DNA of 64,000 bases from Aeromicrobium duanguangcaii (lineage in GTDB: Bacteria > Actinomycetota > Actinomycetes > Propionibacteriales > Nocardioidaceae), in assembly GCF_024508295.1 (NCBI RefSeq), contig NZ_CP101990.1, positions 2,294,001-2,358,000 of the forward strand, in the 5' to 3' direction. The notes below the pieces were generated by a model that was not told the origin of the DNA, did no database searches, and worked only from the letters and a program-made list of their open reading frames with translations. Shown here piece after piece: positions 37,801 through 46,283 of this stretch (position 1 is its first letter; every line of letters starts with the position of its first letter). The position numbers and the translations under genes were made by a program.

Positions 37801-38286
37801 CTCGCGCTCACCCAGGACGGCCTCGCCGAGCAGGTTGATGTTCAGGCGCACGTCGTCGCGGCGGATCTTCGCGATGCTGCGCCCCAGCTTCGCGTCGGTC
37901 GCGTCGACGATCAGGTGCCCCACGAGCGACCGCAGCGCCCGCTGCACGATCGGGATGACCAGGCGCGGCACGAAGCGGCCGGCCAAGGCGCCCAGACGCA
38001 CCGCGTTGCGCAGGTACCAGGGCAGGAAGGCCGGCACGTCCGATGCCAGCACGGCGAAGTTCCGCGCGGCGATCCGCGGGTCCTCCGGCCGGATGACCCC
38101 GTCGATGAAGCCGACCGTGAAGTCCAGACCCTTCGGGTCCTTGAGCAGACCGGCCAGCTGTGCCCCGGCCTTGTCCGCGGGCACCTCGGCCGACTCCGCG
38201 AGCCAGCGCCGCACGAGCTCGACCGACTCCTGCGCCAAGGGATCCGGCGCGAACGGGTCGGGGGGCTGGGTCACGTCGTCGATCAC
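34843..38286 (-). CDS. putA: bifunctional proline dehydrogenase / glutamate semialdehyde dehydrogenase
   Basis: The 1147-aa enzyme oxidises proline to glutamate in two steps. The FAD-binding proline dehydrogenase barrel occupies roughly residues 120-470 (VDYVSIKVSATVPPHSPW, VRVVKGANLPME). The NAD+-dependent aldehyde dehydrogenase follows, ~510-990: VTPPWNFPVAIPAGS, the Glu site LAETSGKNA and the catalytic Cys in GHAGQKCSAS. About 150 further C-terminal residues lack clear motifs. No ribbon-helix-helix DNA-binding domain precedes it, so unlike the E. coli protein it is not its own repressor; the divergent LysR gene is the likely regulator. It is probably membrane-associated during proline oxidation. 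Confidence 0.95.
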   Translation of the reverse strand: MIDDVTQPPDPFAPDPLAQESVELVRRWLAESAEVPADKAGAQLAGLLKDPKGLDFTVGFIDGVIRPEDPRIAARNFAVLASDVPAFLPWYLRNAVRLGALAGRFVPRLVIPIVQRALRSLVGHLIVDATDAKLGRSIAKIRRDDVRLNINLLGEAVLGEREAARRLKGTHDLLARADVDYVSIKVSATVPPHSPWAFDEAVEHVAENLMPLYRQAAEAPSPKFINLDMEEYHDLDLTIAVFTKILDTPGLEHLEAGIVLQAYLPDSMRAMIHLQEWSAARRARGGAGIKVRVVKGANLPMERVDAAVHGWPLATWSSKQESDTNYKRVLDYAMHPERIENVRIGVAGHNLFDLAHAWLLAGQRGVRDGVEIEMLLGMAQSQAEVVRRDVGGLLLYTPVVHPKDFDVAIAYLIRRLEEGASHDNFMSAVFELNENHDLFEREKNRFLASLAALDDSVPAPNRTQDRSAPVQEPPAGAPFENTPDTDPSLPANRAWGRRILARVAGSALGEDLVKEHTLTDADTLESVVASAVVAGEAWGRRPAAERAEILERAALRLEERRADLLEVMASEAGKPLDQGDPEVSEAIDFARYYAHLARGLDDVDGATFVPSRLTVVTPPWNFPVAIPAGSTLAALAAGSAVVIKPAPQAARCGSVMVEALWEAGVPREVLRLVHVEESDLGRRLVSDPRVDRLILTGAYETAELFRSFRPDLPLLAETSGKNAIVVTPSADFDLAAKDIAASGFGHAGQKCSASSLVILVGSVATSKRFREQLVDAVTSLTVGWPSDPQTQMGPLIEPASGKLLRGLTTLDAGESWLVKPRQLDEAGQLWSPGIRTGVKRGSTTHLTEYFGPVMGIMTAETLEEALEIQNQVDYGLTAGLHALDSAEIAVWLDGVQAGNLYVNRGTTGAIVRRQPFGGWKKSAIGAGTKAGGPHYLFGLGEWAPARSTADASIDPRAERLLQAAREAHVPTDEVGFLERSFRSDAAAWREEFGTARDVSAIFAERNILRYVPTRVHIRLAADATLSEGLRVIGAGLTSGAPLQVSSAFEVPDAVRATLRAFGVSVMVEDDATWAAVASCLTDGRVRLVGGSRSTVAQQTGGKPDLAIWAHRPTEAGQVELLPFVHEQAVSITAHRFGTPNHLTDDLI

Positions 38287-38402
38287 GGTGCTGCCTTTCC
38301 GGACGTGGGAAATCGCGTCTTCAGGCCAGTGTGAGAGCGCACCGAGTTAAGGTAAAGCGATCTTTTGTGACCGGTATCGATCAGATTCTCTGAAGGATTC
38401 CC

Positions 38403-39305
38403 ATGCTCGACGTCCGCCGCCTGCGCCTCCTGCGCGAACTGCAGATCCGCGGCACGCTGGCCAGCGTCGCCGCCGCGCTGCACCAGAGCCCCTCGTCGGT
38501 CTCGCAGCAGCTCTCGCTGCTGGAGCAGGAGGTCGGCGTCGAGCTGCTGCGCAAGGTCGGCCGCCGCGTCCAGCTCACGCCGCAGGCCGAGATCCTGGTC
38601 GAGCACACCGCCGCTGTCCTCGAGCGACTCGAGCGCGCCGAGTCAGACCTCGCCGCCTCGCTCGACGAGGCGACCGGGACCTTCCGGCTGGCGGTGTTCC
38701 AGTCGGTCGCGCTCGCGCTCATGCCCGCGACACTGTCGATCCTCGAGACCGAGCACCCGAGGCTGCGCGTCACGATGACGCAGCGCGAGCCGGAGTCGGC
38801 GCTGTACGAGACCTGGGCCCGTGAGTTCGACCTGGTCATCGCCGAGAAGTACCCCGGCCACAACACTCCGTGGCACCCCGAGCTGGACGCCGTCGACCTC
38901 ACGACCGACGAGGTCCGCCTCGCGGTGCCGCCGGCGGGCCACCGGTTCGGCGACATCACCTCGATCGCCGAGGCGGCCGACGCCCCGTGGGTCATGGAGC
39001 CGCCGGGCGTGGCGTCGCGGCACTTCGCCGAGCAGGCGTGCCGGGTCGCGGGCTTCGAGCCCGACGTCCGGTACGAGACCGCCGACCTCCAGGCGCAGAT
39101 CAGCCTCATCGAGTCCGGCCACGCCGTGGCACTGCTGCCCGACCTGCTGTGGCAGAACCGCCGCCCGCAGGTGACCCTGCACCGGCTGGACGGCCGCCCA
39201 CACCGGACCGTCTTCACCTCGGCACGGCGCGCGTCGGCCCACTCCCCCGGTGTGGCCGCGACGCGACAGGCGCTGTCGCGTGCGGTCGCACAGGGCCGAC
39301 ACTGA
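38403..39305 (+). CDS. LysR-family transcriptional regulator
   Basis: The 300-aa protein has the LysR N-terminal winged helix (RLRLLRELQIRGTLASVAAA, then LHQSPSSVSQQLSLLEQEVG) and the two-lobed effector domain (TFRLAVFQSVALALMP). AAGGA precedes ATG 38403. It is divergent from putA across a 116-bp AT-richer gap, the standard arrangement for a LysR activator of a catabolic gene, so control of putA by proline or a related compound is likely (inference). Confidence 0.88.
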   Translation: MLDVRRLRLLRELQIRGTLASVAAALHQSPSSVSQQLSLLEQEVGVELLRKVGRRVQLTPQAEILVEHTAAVLERLERAESDLAASLDEATGTFRLAVFQSVALALMPATLSILETEHPRLRVTMTQREPESALYETWAREFDLVIAEKYPGHNTPWHPELDAVDLTTDEVRLAVPPAGHRFGDITSIAEAADAPWVMEPPGVASRHFAEQACRVAGFEPDVRYETADLQAQISLIESGHAVALLPDLLWQNRRPQVTLHRLDGRPHRTVFTSARRASAHSPGVAATRQALSRAVAQGRH

Positions 39306-39364
39306 CCTGTGAGCCTCGTCACTACTCAAGGTGTGCGCGTGCTGGGCGCGTCCTACCGTGAGAC

Positions 39365-41086
39365 ATGGTCACCATCGCGAAGAACATCGTGGACACGCTC
39401 GAGGCCAACGGCGTGGAACGGGTCTACGGGATCCCCGGCGACTCCCTCAATGGTTTCACCAACGCCCTGCGCACCTCGGGCATCCGGTGGGTGCATGTGC
39501 GCCACGAGGAGGCCGCCGCCTTCGCGGCCGCCGCCGAGGCCGCGACCACGGGCCGGATCACCGTGTGCGCCGGCAGCTGCGGCCCGGGCAACACGCACCT
39601 GATCAACGGCCTGTACGACGCGCATCGCTCGCGCGTGCCGGTGCTGGCGATCGCCGCGCACATCCCGACGTCGGAGATCGGGACGAACTACTTCCAGGAG
39701 AATCACCCGACTGAGCTGTTCCGCGAGTGCAGTGTGTTCGTCGAGAACGTCTCCAGTCCCTCGCAGATGCCGCGCCTGCTGCGGATCGCCATGCAGACGG
39801 CGATCGAGAAGCAGGGGGTCGCCGTCCTGGTGATCCCCGGCGACGTCGCCCTGACCGAGGCCACGGACGAGACCGTCACGATCCTGCGGCCGACCGAGCC
39901 CGTCGTGGTCCCGTCGCCCGCCGATCTGCAACGCGCGGCCGACCTGCTCGACCGGGCCGGCAAGGTCACCATCCTGGCCGGTGCGGGCTGCGCGGGCGCC
40001 CATGACGAGGTCATCGCCCTGGCCGACCACCTCGGGGCCCCGATCGTCCACGCGATGCGCGGCAAGGAGCACCTCGAGTACGACAACCCCTTCGACGTCG
40101 GCATGACGGGCCTGCTGGGCTTCGCGTCCGGCTATCGCGCGATCGACGCCTGCGACGCGCTGCTGATGCTGGGCACGGACTTCCCCTACCCCGACTTCCT
40201 CCCGCACGAGAAGACGATCATCCAGATCGACATCCGCGGCGAGCAGCTCGGCCGGCGGGTGCCGCTGGACCTGGGCCTGGTCGGCAACATCCGCGACACC
40301 GCGCCCGCGCTGCGCGAACTGCTCGACCACAAGGACGACCGCACGCACGTCAACGAGTCGGTCGCGCACTACAAGAAGACCCGCGAGAGGCTCAACGACC
40401 TCGCGAGCCCGGTCAAGGAGGGCCGCGACCAGCATCCGCAGTACGTGGCGCGCGCGATCGACCAGATCGCCAACGAGGACGCCGTGTTCGTACCGGACGT
40501 CGGATCGCCCGTCATGTGGGCCGCGCGCTACCTGCGCATGAACGGCAGGCGCCGCCTGATCGGGTCGTTCAGCCACGGCTCCATGGCCAATGCCGTGTCC
40601 CAGGCGATCGGCATCCAGGCCGCCCACCCCCACCGCCAGGTCATCGCCCTGGCCGGCGACGGGGGCCTGACCATGATGCTCGGGGAGTTGATCACGCTCG
40701 TCCAGAACAAGCTGCCCGTGAAGATCGTGGTCTTCGACAACAGCTCGCTCAACTTCGTCGAGCTGGAGATGAAGGCGGCCGGCTTCGTGAACTGGGGCAC
40801 CGGGCTGCAGAACCCCGACCTCGCGCGCGTGGCCGAGGCCATGGGCCTGCGTGCCCTGCGCGTCGACCGCTCCCTCGAGGTCGCGCCCGCACTCGCCGAG
40901 GCGTTCGCCCACAACGGGCCCGCCCTGGTCAACATCATCACCGAGCGTCAGGAGGTGACGATCCCGCCGTCGGTCAACGCCGCGCAGATCAAGGGGTTCT
41001 CGCTCTACGCGATGCGCACCGTGATGTCCGGACGCGGCGACGAGATCTTCGACCTCGCCCGCGCGAACCTGCGCCAGGTCTTCTGA
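39365..41086 (+). CDS. poxB: pyruvate dehydrogenase (quinone) / pyruvate oxidase, PoxB type
   Basis: The 573-aa ThDP- and FAD-dependent enzyme converts pyruvate to acetate and CO2, passing electrons to quinone. It is close in length to E. coli PoxB (572). Motifs: VERVYGIPGDSLNGF, catalytic Glu in RHEEAAAFAAAAEA, GSCGPGNTHLINGLYDAH, and the ThDP site GDGGLTMMLGEL to FDNSSLNFVE. ATG 39365 follows a TACCGT -10 box by 5 nt, suggesting a leaderless mRNA. A YbaK-type gene follows by 8 bp. Confidence 0.92.
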   Translation: MVTIAKNIVDTLEANGVERVYGIPGDSLNGFTNALRTSGIRWVHVRHEEAAAFAAAAEAATTGRITVCAGSCGPGNTHLINGLYDAHRSRVPVLAIAAHIPTSEIGTNYFQENHPTELFRECSVFVENVSSPSQMPRLLRIAMQTAIEKQGVAVLVIPGDVALTEATDETVTILRPTEPVVVPSPADLQRAADLLDRAGKVTILAGAGCAGAHDEVIALADHLGAPIVHAMRGKEHLEYDNPFDVGMTGLLGFASGYRAIDACDALLMLGTDFPYPDFLPHEKTIIQIDIRGEQLGRRVPLDLGLVGNIRDTAPALRELLDHKDDRTHVNESVAHYKKTRERLNDLASPVKEGRDQHPQYVARAIDQIANEDAVFVPDVGSPVMWAARYLRMNGRRRLIGSFSHGSMANAVSQAIGIQAAHPHRQVIALAGDGGLTMMLGELITLVQNKLPVKIVVFDNSSLNFVELEMKAAGFVNWGTGLQNPDLARVAEAMGLRALRVDRSLEVAPALAEAFAHNGPALVNIITERQEVTIPPSVNAAQIKGFSLYAMRTVMSGRGDEIFDLARANLRQVF

Positions 41087-41094
41087 CCGCCGCG

Positions 41095-41562
41095 ATGAGT
41101 GAGGAGCGCGTGACGGCCGCCCTGGACGCGGCGGGGATCGACTACACGGTGACGCACCACGGGCAGGTCGGATCCCTCGCCGAGGCGGCCGCCGCGCGGG
41201 GCGTCGACCCCAACCGGATCGTCAAGACGCTCGTTGTACGGCGCGGGGACGACGACCACCTGTTCGTGCTCGTCCCCGGCGACCGCCAGATCGACTGGCC
41301 GAAGCTGCGGCACGCCTTGGGCGTCTCGCGGCTGTCGATGCCCTCTCCCGAGGACGCGTTCGCGGCGACCGGCTACGAGCGCGGCACGATCACGCCCTTC
41401 GGATCGACCCACGCCTGGCCCGTCATCGCGGACGAGCACGTCACCGGGACGATCTCGCTCGGCGGCGGCGCCCACGGCGTCTCGGTGACGGTGGAGGCCC
41501 AGGACGTCATCGCCGCCCTGGGCGCCACCGTCGCCGATGTCACCGACTCCCCCACCGACTGA
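41095..41562 (+). CDS. YbaK/EbsC-family aminoacyl-tRNA deacylase
   Basis: The 155-aa protein has the YbaK fold motifs: a Lys in RIVKTLVVRRGDDDHLFVLVPGD and the GTITPFGSTHAWPVIADEH region, with GGGAHG near the C-terminus. Family members hydrolyse mischarged tRNAs such as Cys-tRNA(Pro). It lies 8 bp after poxB in the same operon and is convergent with the UPF0182 gene. Confidence 0.88.
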   Translation: MSEERVTAALDAAGIDYTVTHHGQVGSLAEAAAARGVDPNRIVKTLVVRRGDDDHLFVLVPGDRQIDWPKLRHALGVSRLSMPSPEDAFAATGYERGTITPFGSTHAWPVIADEHVTGTISLGGGAHGVSVTVEAQDVIAALGATVADVTDSPTD

Positions 41563-41573
41563 CGGCGGAGGTC

Positions 41574-44480
41574 CTACTTCTCCAGCTGGCGCTGCGCCGC
41601 GGCCAGCGCCTCGGCCATGTCGTCGATGCGCGCCTGGTACGTGGCCAGGTTGCCGTCCTCGAGCGCGGCCTGGGCCTGGTCGTAGTAGCGCGACGCATCG
41701 GCCAGGTACTGCTCGGCCGTCTTGGTCGCTGCCGGAGCACCGCCGGCGGCACCGCCGCCGGCCTCGCCACCACCGGCGGACTCGGGCTCGGGCGTGCTGC
41801 CCTTCTCCAGTCCCAAGGCCACGCGCAGCGCCTCGTCGAGGGTCTGGCCCACGCCCACGCCGTCACCGAACGTCGCGGTGATCAGCTGCAGCACCGGGTA
41901 CGAGCCCTCGCCCACACGCTGGATGTAGATCGGCTGGACGTAGAGCATCGCGCCACTGACCGGGAGCGTCAGCAGGTTGCCCCGCAGGATCCGCGTGTTC
42001 TGCGACTGCTCGTACTGCAGCAGCGCCGCGCGGACGCCCGCATCGGACTCGAACTGCGCCGCGATCTGGTTGGGACCGCCGACGCGCGTGTCGCTGGGCA
42101 GCTCCAGGATCTCGAGCTTGCCGTAGTTCTCGACGTCGGACGCCTCGGAGTTCACGCTCATGAACGCCGCCAGGTTCTGGCGGTTGTTCGGCAGGTACAC
42201 CGAGGTCAGGCTGAACTTCGGCGACGCGTCGCCGGGCCCGCTCGTCGACAGGTAGTACGGCGGCTGCTTGGTGCTGCCGGCCGCGGACGGGTCCTCGGGG
42301 ATCTTCCAGCGCTCGCCGTCCTCGTAGAACGTCTGCGCGTTCGTCACGTGGTAGCGGCTGAGCACGTCGCGCTGGACCTTGAACATGTCCACCGGGTAGC
42401 GCAGGTGCTGCAGCAGCGCGGGGCTGATCTCGGACTTCGGCTCGACGGCGTCGGGGAAGACCTTGGACCACGTCTTCAGGATCGGGTCCTCGGTGTCCCA
42501 CTCATAGAGCTTGACGGTGCCGTCGTACGCGTCCACCACGGCCTTGACCGAGTTGCGCATGTAGTTGACCTGGTCGGTCGGCAGCGCGATCTGGCTGGCG
42601 CCCTCGGTCAGGGTGTCGCTGGTCGACGTGGCCAGCGAGCGCGACTCCGAGTACGGGTAGGAGTTGCTGGTCGTGTAGCCGTCGACGATCCACACGACCT
42701 TGCCGTCGACGACGGCCGGGTACGTGTCGCCGTCGAGCGTCAGCCACGGGGCGACCTTGCGGACGCGTTCGCGCGGGTGACGGTCGTAGATGATCTTGGA
42801 GTTCTCGTTGACGCGGTCCGAGAGCACGATCTTCGGCTCGGCGAACTTGAAGGCGTACAGCACCTGCCGGAACAGCGAGCCCATCTCCACGCCGCCCTTG
42901 CCGTCGTACGTGTTGGCCGTGGTGTCCTCGGCCCCCTCCTCGTCCGAGGCACCGCCGCGCGGCGTGTCGACCTCGATCGGCGCCGCGCCGTCCGGGCGAC
43001 CCACGATCGAGTACGCCGGCGAGCTCTCGCCGAAGTAGATCCGCGGCGGGCCGTCGAACTTCAGGTCGCCGGTGGGCGGGATGTCCTTGGCGACCCACAC
43101 CGGCTCGCCCTGCGAGCCGCGCTTGTTGCCGTAGGCGGCGATCACGCCGTAGCCGTGCGTGTAGACCGTGTGGTCGTTCGACCACGTGCGCTGCGTGGAC
43201 TGCAGGCCCTCGAGGTCGACCTCGCGGGCCGCGATGATGACGTCCTGCGGCTGCGGGTTGTCACCCAGCGCGTAGCGGTCGACGTCGAGCGTCGTCGGGA
43301 CCGTGTAGTAGCCGCGGACCTGCTGCAGTTGCTGGAAGGCCGGCGAGATCAGCGTGGGGTCGAGCAGTCGGGTGCTGACGCGGGCCTCGGCCGAGGCGGT
43401 CAGCTCCTTGGGGGTCAGCTCGGTCTTGGCGGAGTAGTCGTTGGTGCCGACCTCGGAGACCCCGAAGGCCTCGCGGGTGCCCTTGATGTTCTCCTCCAGG
43501 TACGGGCCCTCGCGGTCCGGCTCGGAGGGGTTGACCTGGAACTGCTGCATGATCGCGGGCCATGCGGCGCCGATCAGCAGCGACGTGAGGAACCACAGAC
43601 CCAGGCCCAGCGCGGGCAGCGTCCACGAGCCCAGGAAGATCGTCGAGAAGAACATCAGGGCGCACAGGATCGCGACGACCATGAGGATGTTCTTGGCCGG
43701 GATCTCGGCGTTGGCCGCGGTGTACGTGATGCCGTCGAACAACCCGGAGGTGTCGTAGGCCATCGCGTAGCGGTCGAGCCAGTAGTGGGCCGCGCGCACG
43801 AGCATCGCCAGGCCGATCAGCACCGCCACCTGGATCTGGGCGGCGCGGCTGAACTTCGGGCCCTTGGACGCCAGGCGGATCCCGCCGAAGACGTAGTGCA
43901 CGAACGCCACTGCGAGGGCCGTGATGAGCAGCAGTGCAAACAGGTACGACACGATGAACTGCAGCCACGGCATGTCGAAGACGTAGAAGCCCACGTCCTT
44001 GCCGAAGTGCGGGTCCTTGCGGCCGAACGACTCGCCGTTGAGCCACAGCTGGAAGGTCTTCCAGCGGCTGCTGCCGATGATGCCCGAGAAGAGACCCACG
44101 AAGGCCGCGACGGCGAGCAGTGCCCAGCGCGCGATCGGCGTGATCGCCATGCGGTACCGGGCAGCCGGGTCGTCACGGCGCAGACCCAGCGGGTTGGGGC
44201 GGTTGCGGTGCGCGAGCCAGACGTTCACACCGATCACGAGGGCGCCGAACACGGCGAACGCGACGAACAGCGCCGCGCGGGTGAGCAGGACCTTCGTGAA
44301 GACGCCCTGGAAGTCCACCGAGCCATACCAGAGGCGCTCGGTCCACAGGCTGACGAACAGCGACCCGACGACGAGCAGCACCGCCAGCGTGACGATGGTC
44401 GGGATCAGAACCCGACGTCCTCGGTCGGAACGCGTTTCGGGGTCGCGTCGAGGGGGTGTCGATCCGAAGATGTCGCTCAC
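41574..44480 (-). CDS. UPF0182 family membrane protein
   Basis: The 968-aa protein matches the UPF0182/COG1615 family, present in most actinobacteria (Rv3193c in M. tuberculosis). Seven membrane helices occupy the first ~330 residues, followed by a large external domain of ~550 residues (VDRYALGDNPQPQDVIIAAREV, PDRVNE-like and SYPVLQLITATFG segments), and a C-terminal tail with a predicted coiled coil (YYDQAQAALEDGNLATYQAR) after a Gly/Ala/Pro-rich linker. GTG 44480 has AGGAG four bases upstream. No biochemical function is known for the family. Confidence 0.92.
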   Translation of the reverse strand: MSDIFGSTPPRRDPETRSDRGRRVLIPTIVTLAVLLVVGSLFVSLWTERLWYGSVDFQGVFTKVLLTRAALFVAFAVFGALVIGVNVWLAHRNRPNPLGLRRDDPAARYRMAITPIARWALLAVAAFVGLFSGIIGSSRWKTFQLWLNGESFGRKDPHFGKDVGFYVFDMPWLQFIVSYLFALLLITALAVAFVHYVFGGIRLASKGPKFSRAAQIQVAVLIGLAMLVRAAHYWLDRYAMAYDTSGLFDGITYTAANAEIPAKNILMVVAILCALMFFSTIFLGSWTLPALGLGLWFLTSLLIGAAWPAIMQQFQVNPSEPDREGPYLEENIKGTREAFGVSEVGTNDYSAKTELTPKELTASAEARVSTRLLDPTLISPAFQQLQQVRGYYTVPTTLDVDRYALGDNPQPQDVIIAAREVDLEGLQSTQRTWSNDHTVYTHGYGVIAAYGNKRGSQGEPVWVAKDIPPTGDLKFDGPPRIYFGESSPAYSIVGRPDGAAPIEVDTPRGGASDEEGAEDTTANTYDGKGGVEMGSLFRQVLYAFKFAEPKIVLSDRVNENSKIIYDRHPRERVRKVAPWLTLDGDTYPAVVDGKVVWIVDGYTTSNSYPYSESRSLATSTSDTLTEGASQIALPTDQVNYMRNSVKAVVDAYDGTVKLYEWDTEDPILKTWSKVFPDAVEPKSEISPALLQHLRYPVDMFKVQRDVLSRYHVTNAQTFYEDGERWKIPEDPSAAGSTKQPPYYLSTSGPGDASPKFSLTSVYLPNNRQNLAAFMSVNSEASDVENYGKLEILELPSDTRVGGPNQIAAQFESDAGVRAALLQYEQSQNTRILRGNLLTLPVSGAMLYVQPIYIQRVGEGSYPVLQLITATFGDGVGVGQTLDEALRVALGLEKGSTPEPESAGGGEAGGGAAGGAPAATKTAEQYLADASRYYDQAQAALEDGNLATYQARIDDMAEALAAAQRQLEK

Positions 44481-44573
44481 GGTGCTCCTGGCTCACGGCA
44501 GTGTGGGTCGGTGTGAAGCCAGCCTACGCGGTGCGGGATAACGCCGGTTCGACCGCGTCAGCGGCGACGAGGC

Positions 44574-45119
44574 TCAGACGTCCTCGGCGAGCGTCTCGGA
44601 CAACATCTGGACCAGACCGGGGATCACGCCCGGGCCCTCGATGAGCGGCGCGTCGGCGGGCGTCCGCGGCCGCACCGCCACGTGGGCGGAGCCGTCACGC
44701 AGGACCGCCGCGACGATCCGCACCTCCTGGCGATCGGGATGGTTGGTGGCGAACTCGATGGCCTCGGCCGGATCCTCGGGCACCTGGTCCTGGGCGGCCG
44801 CCGGCAGCGTGAGCCGCTCCATGACGACGGCGCAGCCGCCCACCTCGGCCGGCCAGCCGATCTCGGGCAGCAGCTCCTCGACCTCGCGGCCGGGCGGCAG
44901 CTCCTGCTCGATCGGCGTGTACGACTCGGGGTCGCCGAGGTCGTCGGCCAGCTCGGGCTGGGCCGCCAGGAGGTCGGCGGTCAGCACCAACGCGAACATG
45001 CGCGGGGCCTGGTCCCAGCCGCCATCGCCGACGTGGGACTCGACCTCGAGGGCGGCCTGGCGCACCGGCGAGTCCTCGCCCATGCCCTCGCCGCTGACGG
45101 TCAACCGGGGATCACTCAC
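44574..45119 (-). CDS. PPA1309 family protein
   Basis: A 181-aa soluble acidic protein of the PPA1309 family, found only in actinobacteria. Family segments include QAALEVESHVGDGGWDQAPR, MFALVLTADLLA, VGGCAVVMERLTLP and EVRIVAAVLRDGSAHVAVR. GTG 45119 lies inside the end of the PDZ gene (8-nt overlap) with AAGG nine bases upstream; both are one operon. Function unknown. Confidence 0.88.
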   Translation of the reverse strand: MSDPRLTVSGEGMGEDSPVRQAALEVESHVGDGGWDQAPRMFALVLTADLLAAQPELADDLGDPESYTPIEQELPPGREVEELLPEIGWPAEVGGCAVVMERLTLPAAAQDQVPEDPAEAIEFATNHPDRQEVRIVAAVLRDGSAHVAVRPRTPADAPLIEGPGVIPGLVQMLSETLAEDV

Positions 45120-46182
45120 AGCTCGCCACCTTCGTCTTCGGGTTCTTCGCGAGCGCGCCGACGGCGTCGATCGCGTCCTGCAGCTTCTCGACCTTGACCA
45201 GCGTCATGTCGAAGTCCCCACCGTCCGTCGCCTCCTGGCAGTTCTGCGCCGGCACGAGGAAGACGTCGGCGCCCGCCTTCGCGGCGCCGGCCATCTTCTG
45301 CCGGACCCCGCCGATGGCGCCGACGTTGCCGTCGGGATCGATCGTGCCGGTTCCCGCGACGTTCTGCCCGCCGGTGAGTGGGCCGGGGGTCAGCTCGTCG
45401 TAGATCGCCAGGGCGAACATCGTCCCGGCGCTCGGGCCGCCCACGCGGTCGCCGATGTTGTTCTCGATCTCGATGGGGAACTCGAACCCGGTGCCGACGG
45501 AGATGCCGACGCGAGCCTTCTTCGGGTCGTCCGGCATCGCGGTCGTGGTGATCGTCGCGGTGCCGTCCTTGCCGTCCCGGCGGTAGCCGATCGTGACCTC
45601 GGTGCCGGGCTTGCGGGCGCTGATCGCCTCGCCCACGGCGGCCTGGTCGTCGACCTTGCGGCCGTCGACGGTCAGGATGAGGTCGCCGGCCTCGAGCTTG
45701 CCCTCGGCAGGGCCCTTGTCGACGACCTGGGCCACCTTGGGCAGCTCCTTGACCGTGAACCCGGCCGCCTTCAGCGCCGCGGCGCGTGAGGCGTCCTGCG
45801 AGCTGGCCAGCTCCGCGGCGCCCTCGGCCTGGGACTGCTCGTTCGTCTGGCGATCGGGGTAGACGAAGTCGTGGGGAACGACCGCCACGTTCGGGTCGAG
45901 CCACCCCTCGATCGCGCCGCTCAGCGACATGCGGGACTCCGCCCGCGTCACCGACACGGTCGTGAAGTCCAGGCGGCCGTCCGTCGGGTAGGTGCGGACG
46001 CCCTTGCCGAACGTCAGCATCGGGGTGCCGTCCAGGTCGCCGAGGGTGTTGAAGACCGGCCCGGGACGCATCGTCACGTACGGGACGGGCAGGAACGCCA
46101 CGAGACAGGTCAGCACCGTCAGGAACGAGAGACCGACGGTGAGAGTGAGCGTGCGCCGGCTGAGACGCATCGGGGATGCCAC
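45112..46182 (-). CDS. PDZ-domain Lon-like serine protease (YlbL family)
   Basis: The 356-aa membrane-anchored protease has one N-terminal helix (LTVGLSFLTVLTCLVAFLPV), a PDZ domain (~residues 140-215, VDKGPAEGKLEAGDLILTVD) and a Lon-type proteolytic domain with the Ser-Lys dyad in GGPSAGTMFAL and GVRQKMAGA. It faces the outside. Relatives include B. subtilis YlbL and Rv3194c. GTG 46182 lies 6 nt after a TAGGGT -10 box (leaderless type). Confidence 0.92.
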   Translation of the reverse strand: MASPMRLSRRTLTLTVGLSFLTVLTCLVAFLPVPYVTMRPGPVFNTLGDLDGTPMLTFGKGVRTYPTDGRLDFTTVSVTRAESRMSLSGAIEGWLDPNVAVVPHDFVYPDRQTNEQSQAEGAAELASSQDASRAAALKAAGFTVKELPKVAQVVDKGPAEGKLEAGDLILTVDGRKVDDQAAVGEAISARKPGTEVTIGYRRDGKDGTATITTTAMPDDPKKARVGISVGTGFEFPIEIENNIGDRVGGPSAGTMFALAIYDELTPGPLTGGQNVAGTGTIDPDGNVGAIGGVRQKMAGAAKAGADVFLVPAQNCQEATDGGDFDMTLVKVEKLQDAIDAVGALAKNPKTKVASCE

Positions 46183-46197
46183 ACCGTCACCCTAAGG

Positions 46198-46221
46198 CCC
46201 GGGCGTGGACCGTCGCCCGGG
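46198..46221. promoter_or_regulatory. 24-bp dyad in the divergent promoter region
   Basis: CCCGGGCG and CGCCCGGG are perfect 8-bp arms with an 8-nt spacer, between the divergent starts at 46182 and 46284. It may be an operator or simply a GC-rich hairpin in the leader. Confidence 0.3.
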
Positions 46222-46283
46222 ACGATCCCGAGAGGGGGAAACCACGGGGCGTGTCGTCAGGCGGGAGCGCCTAGGCTGAACCC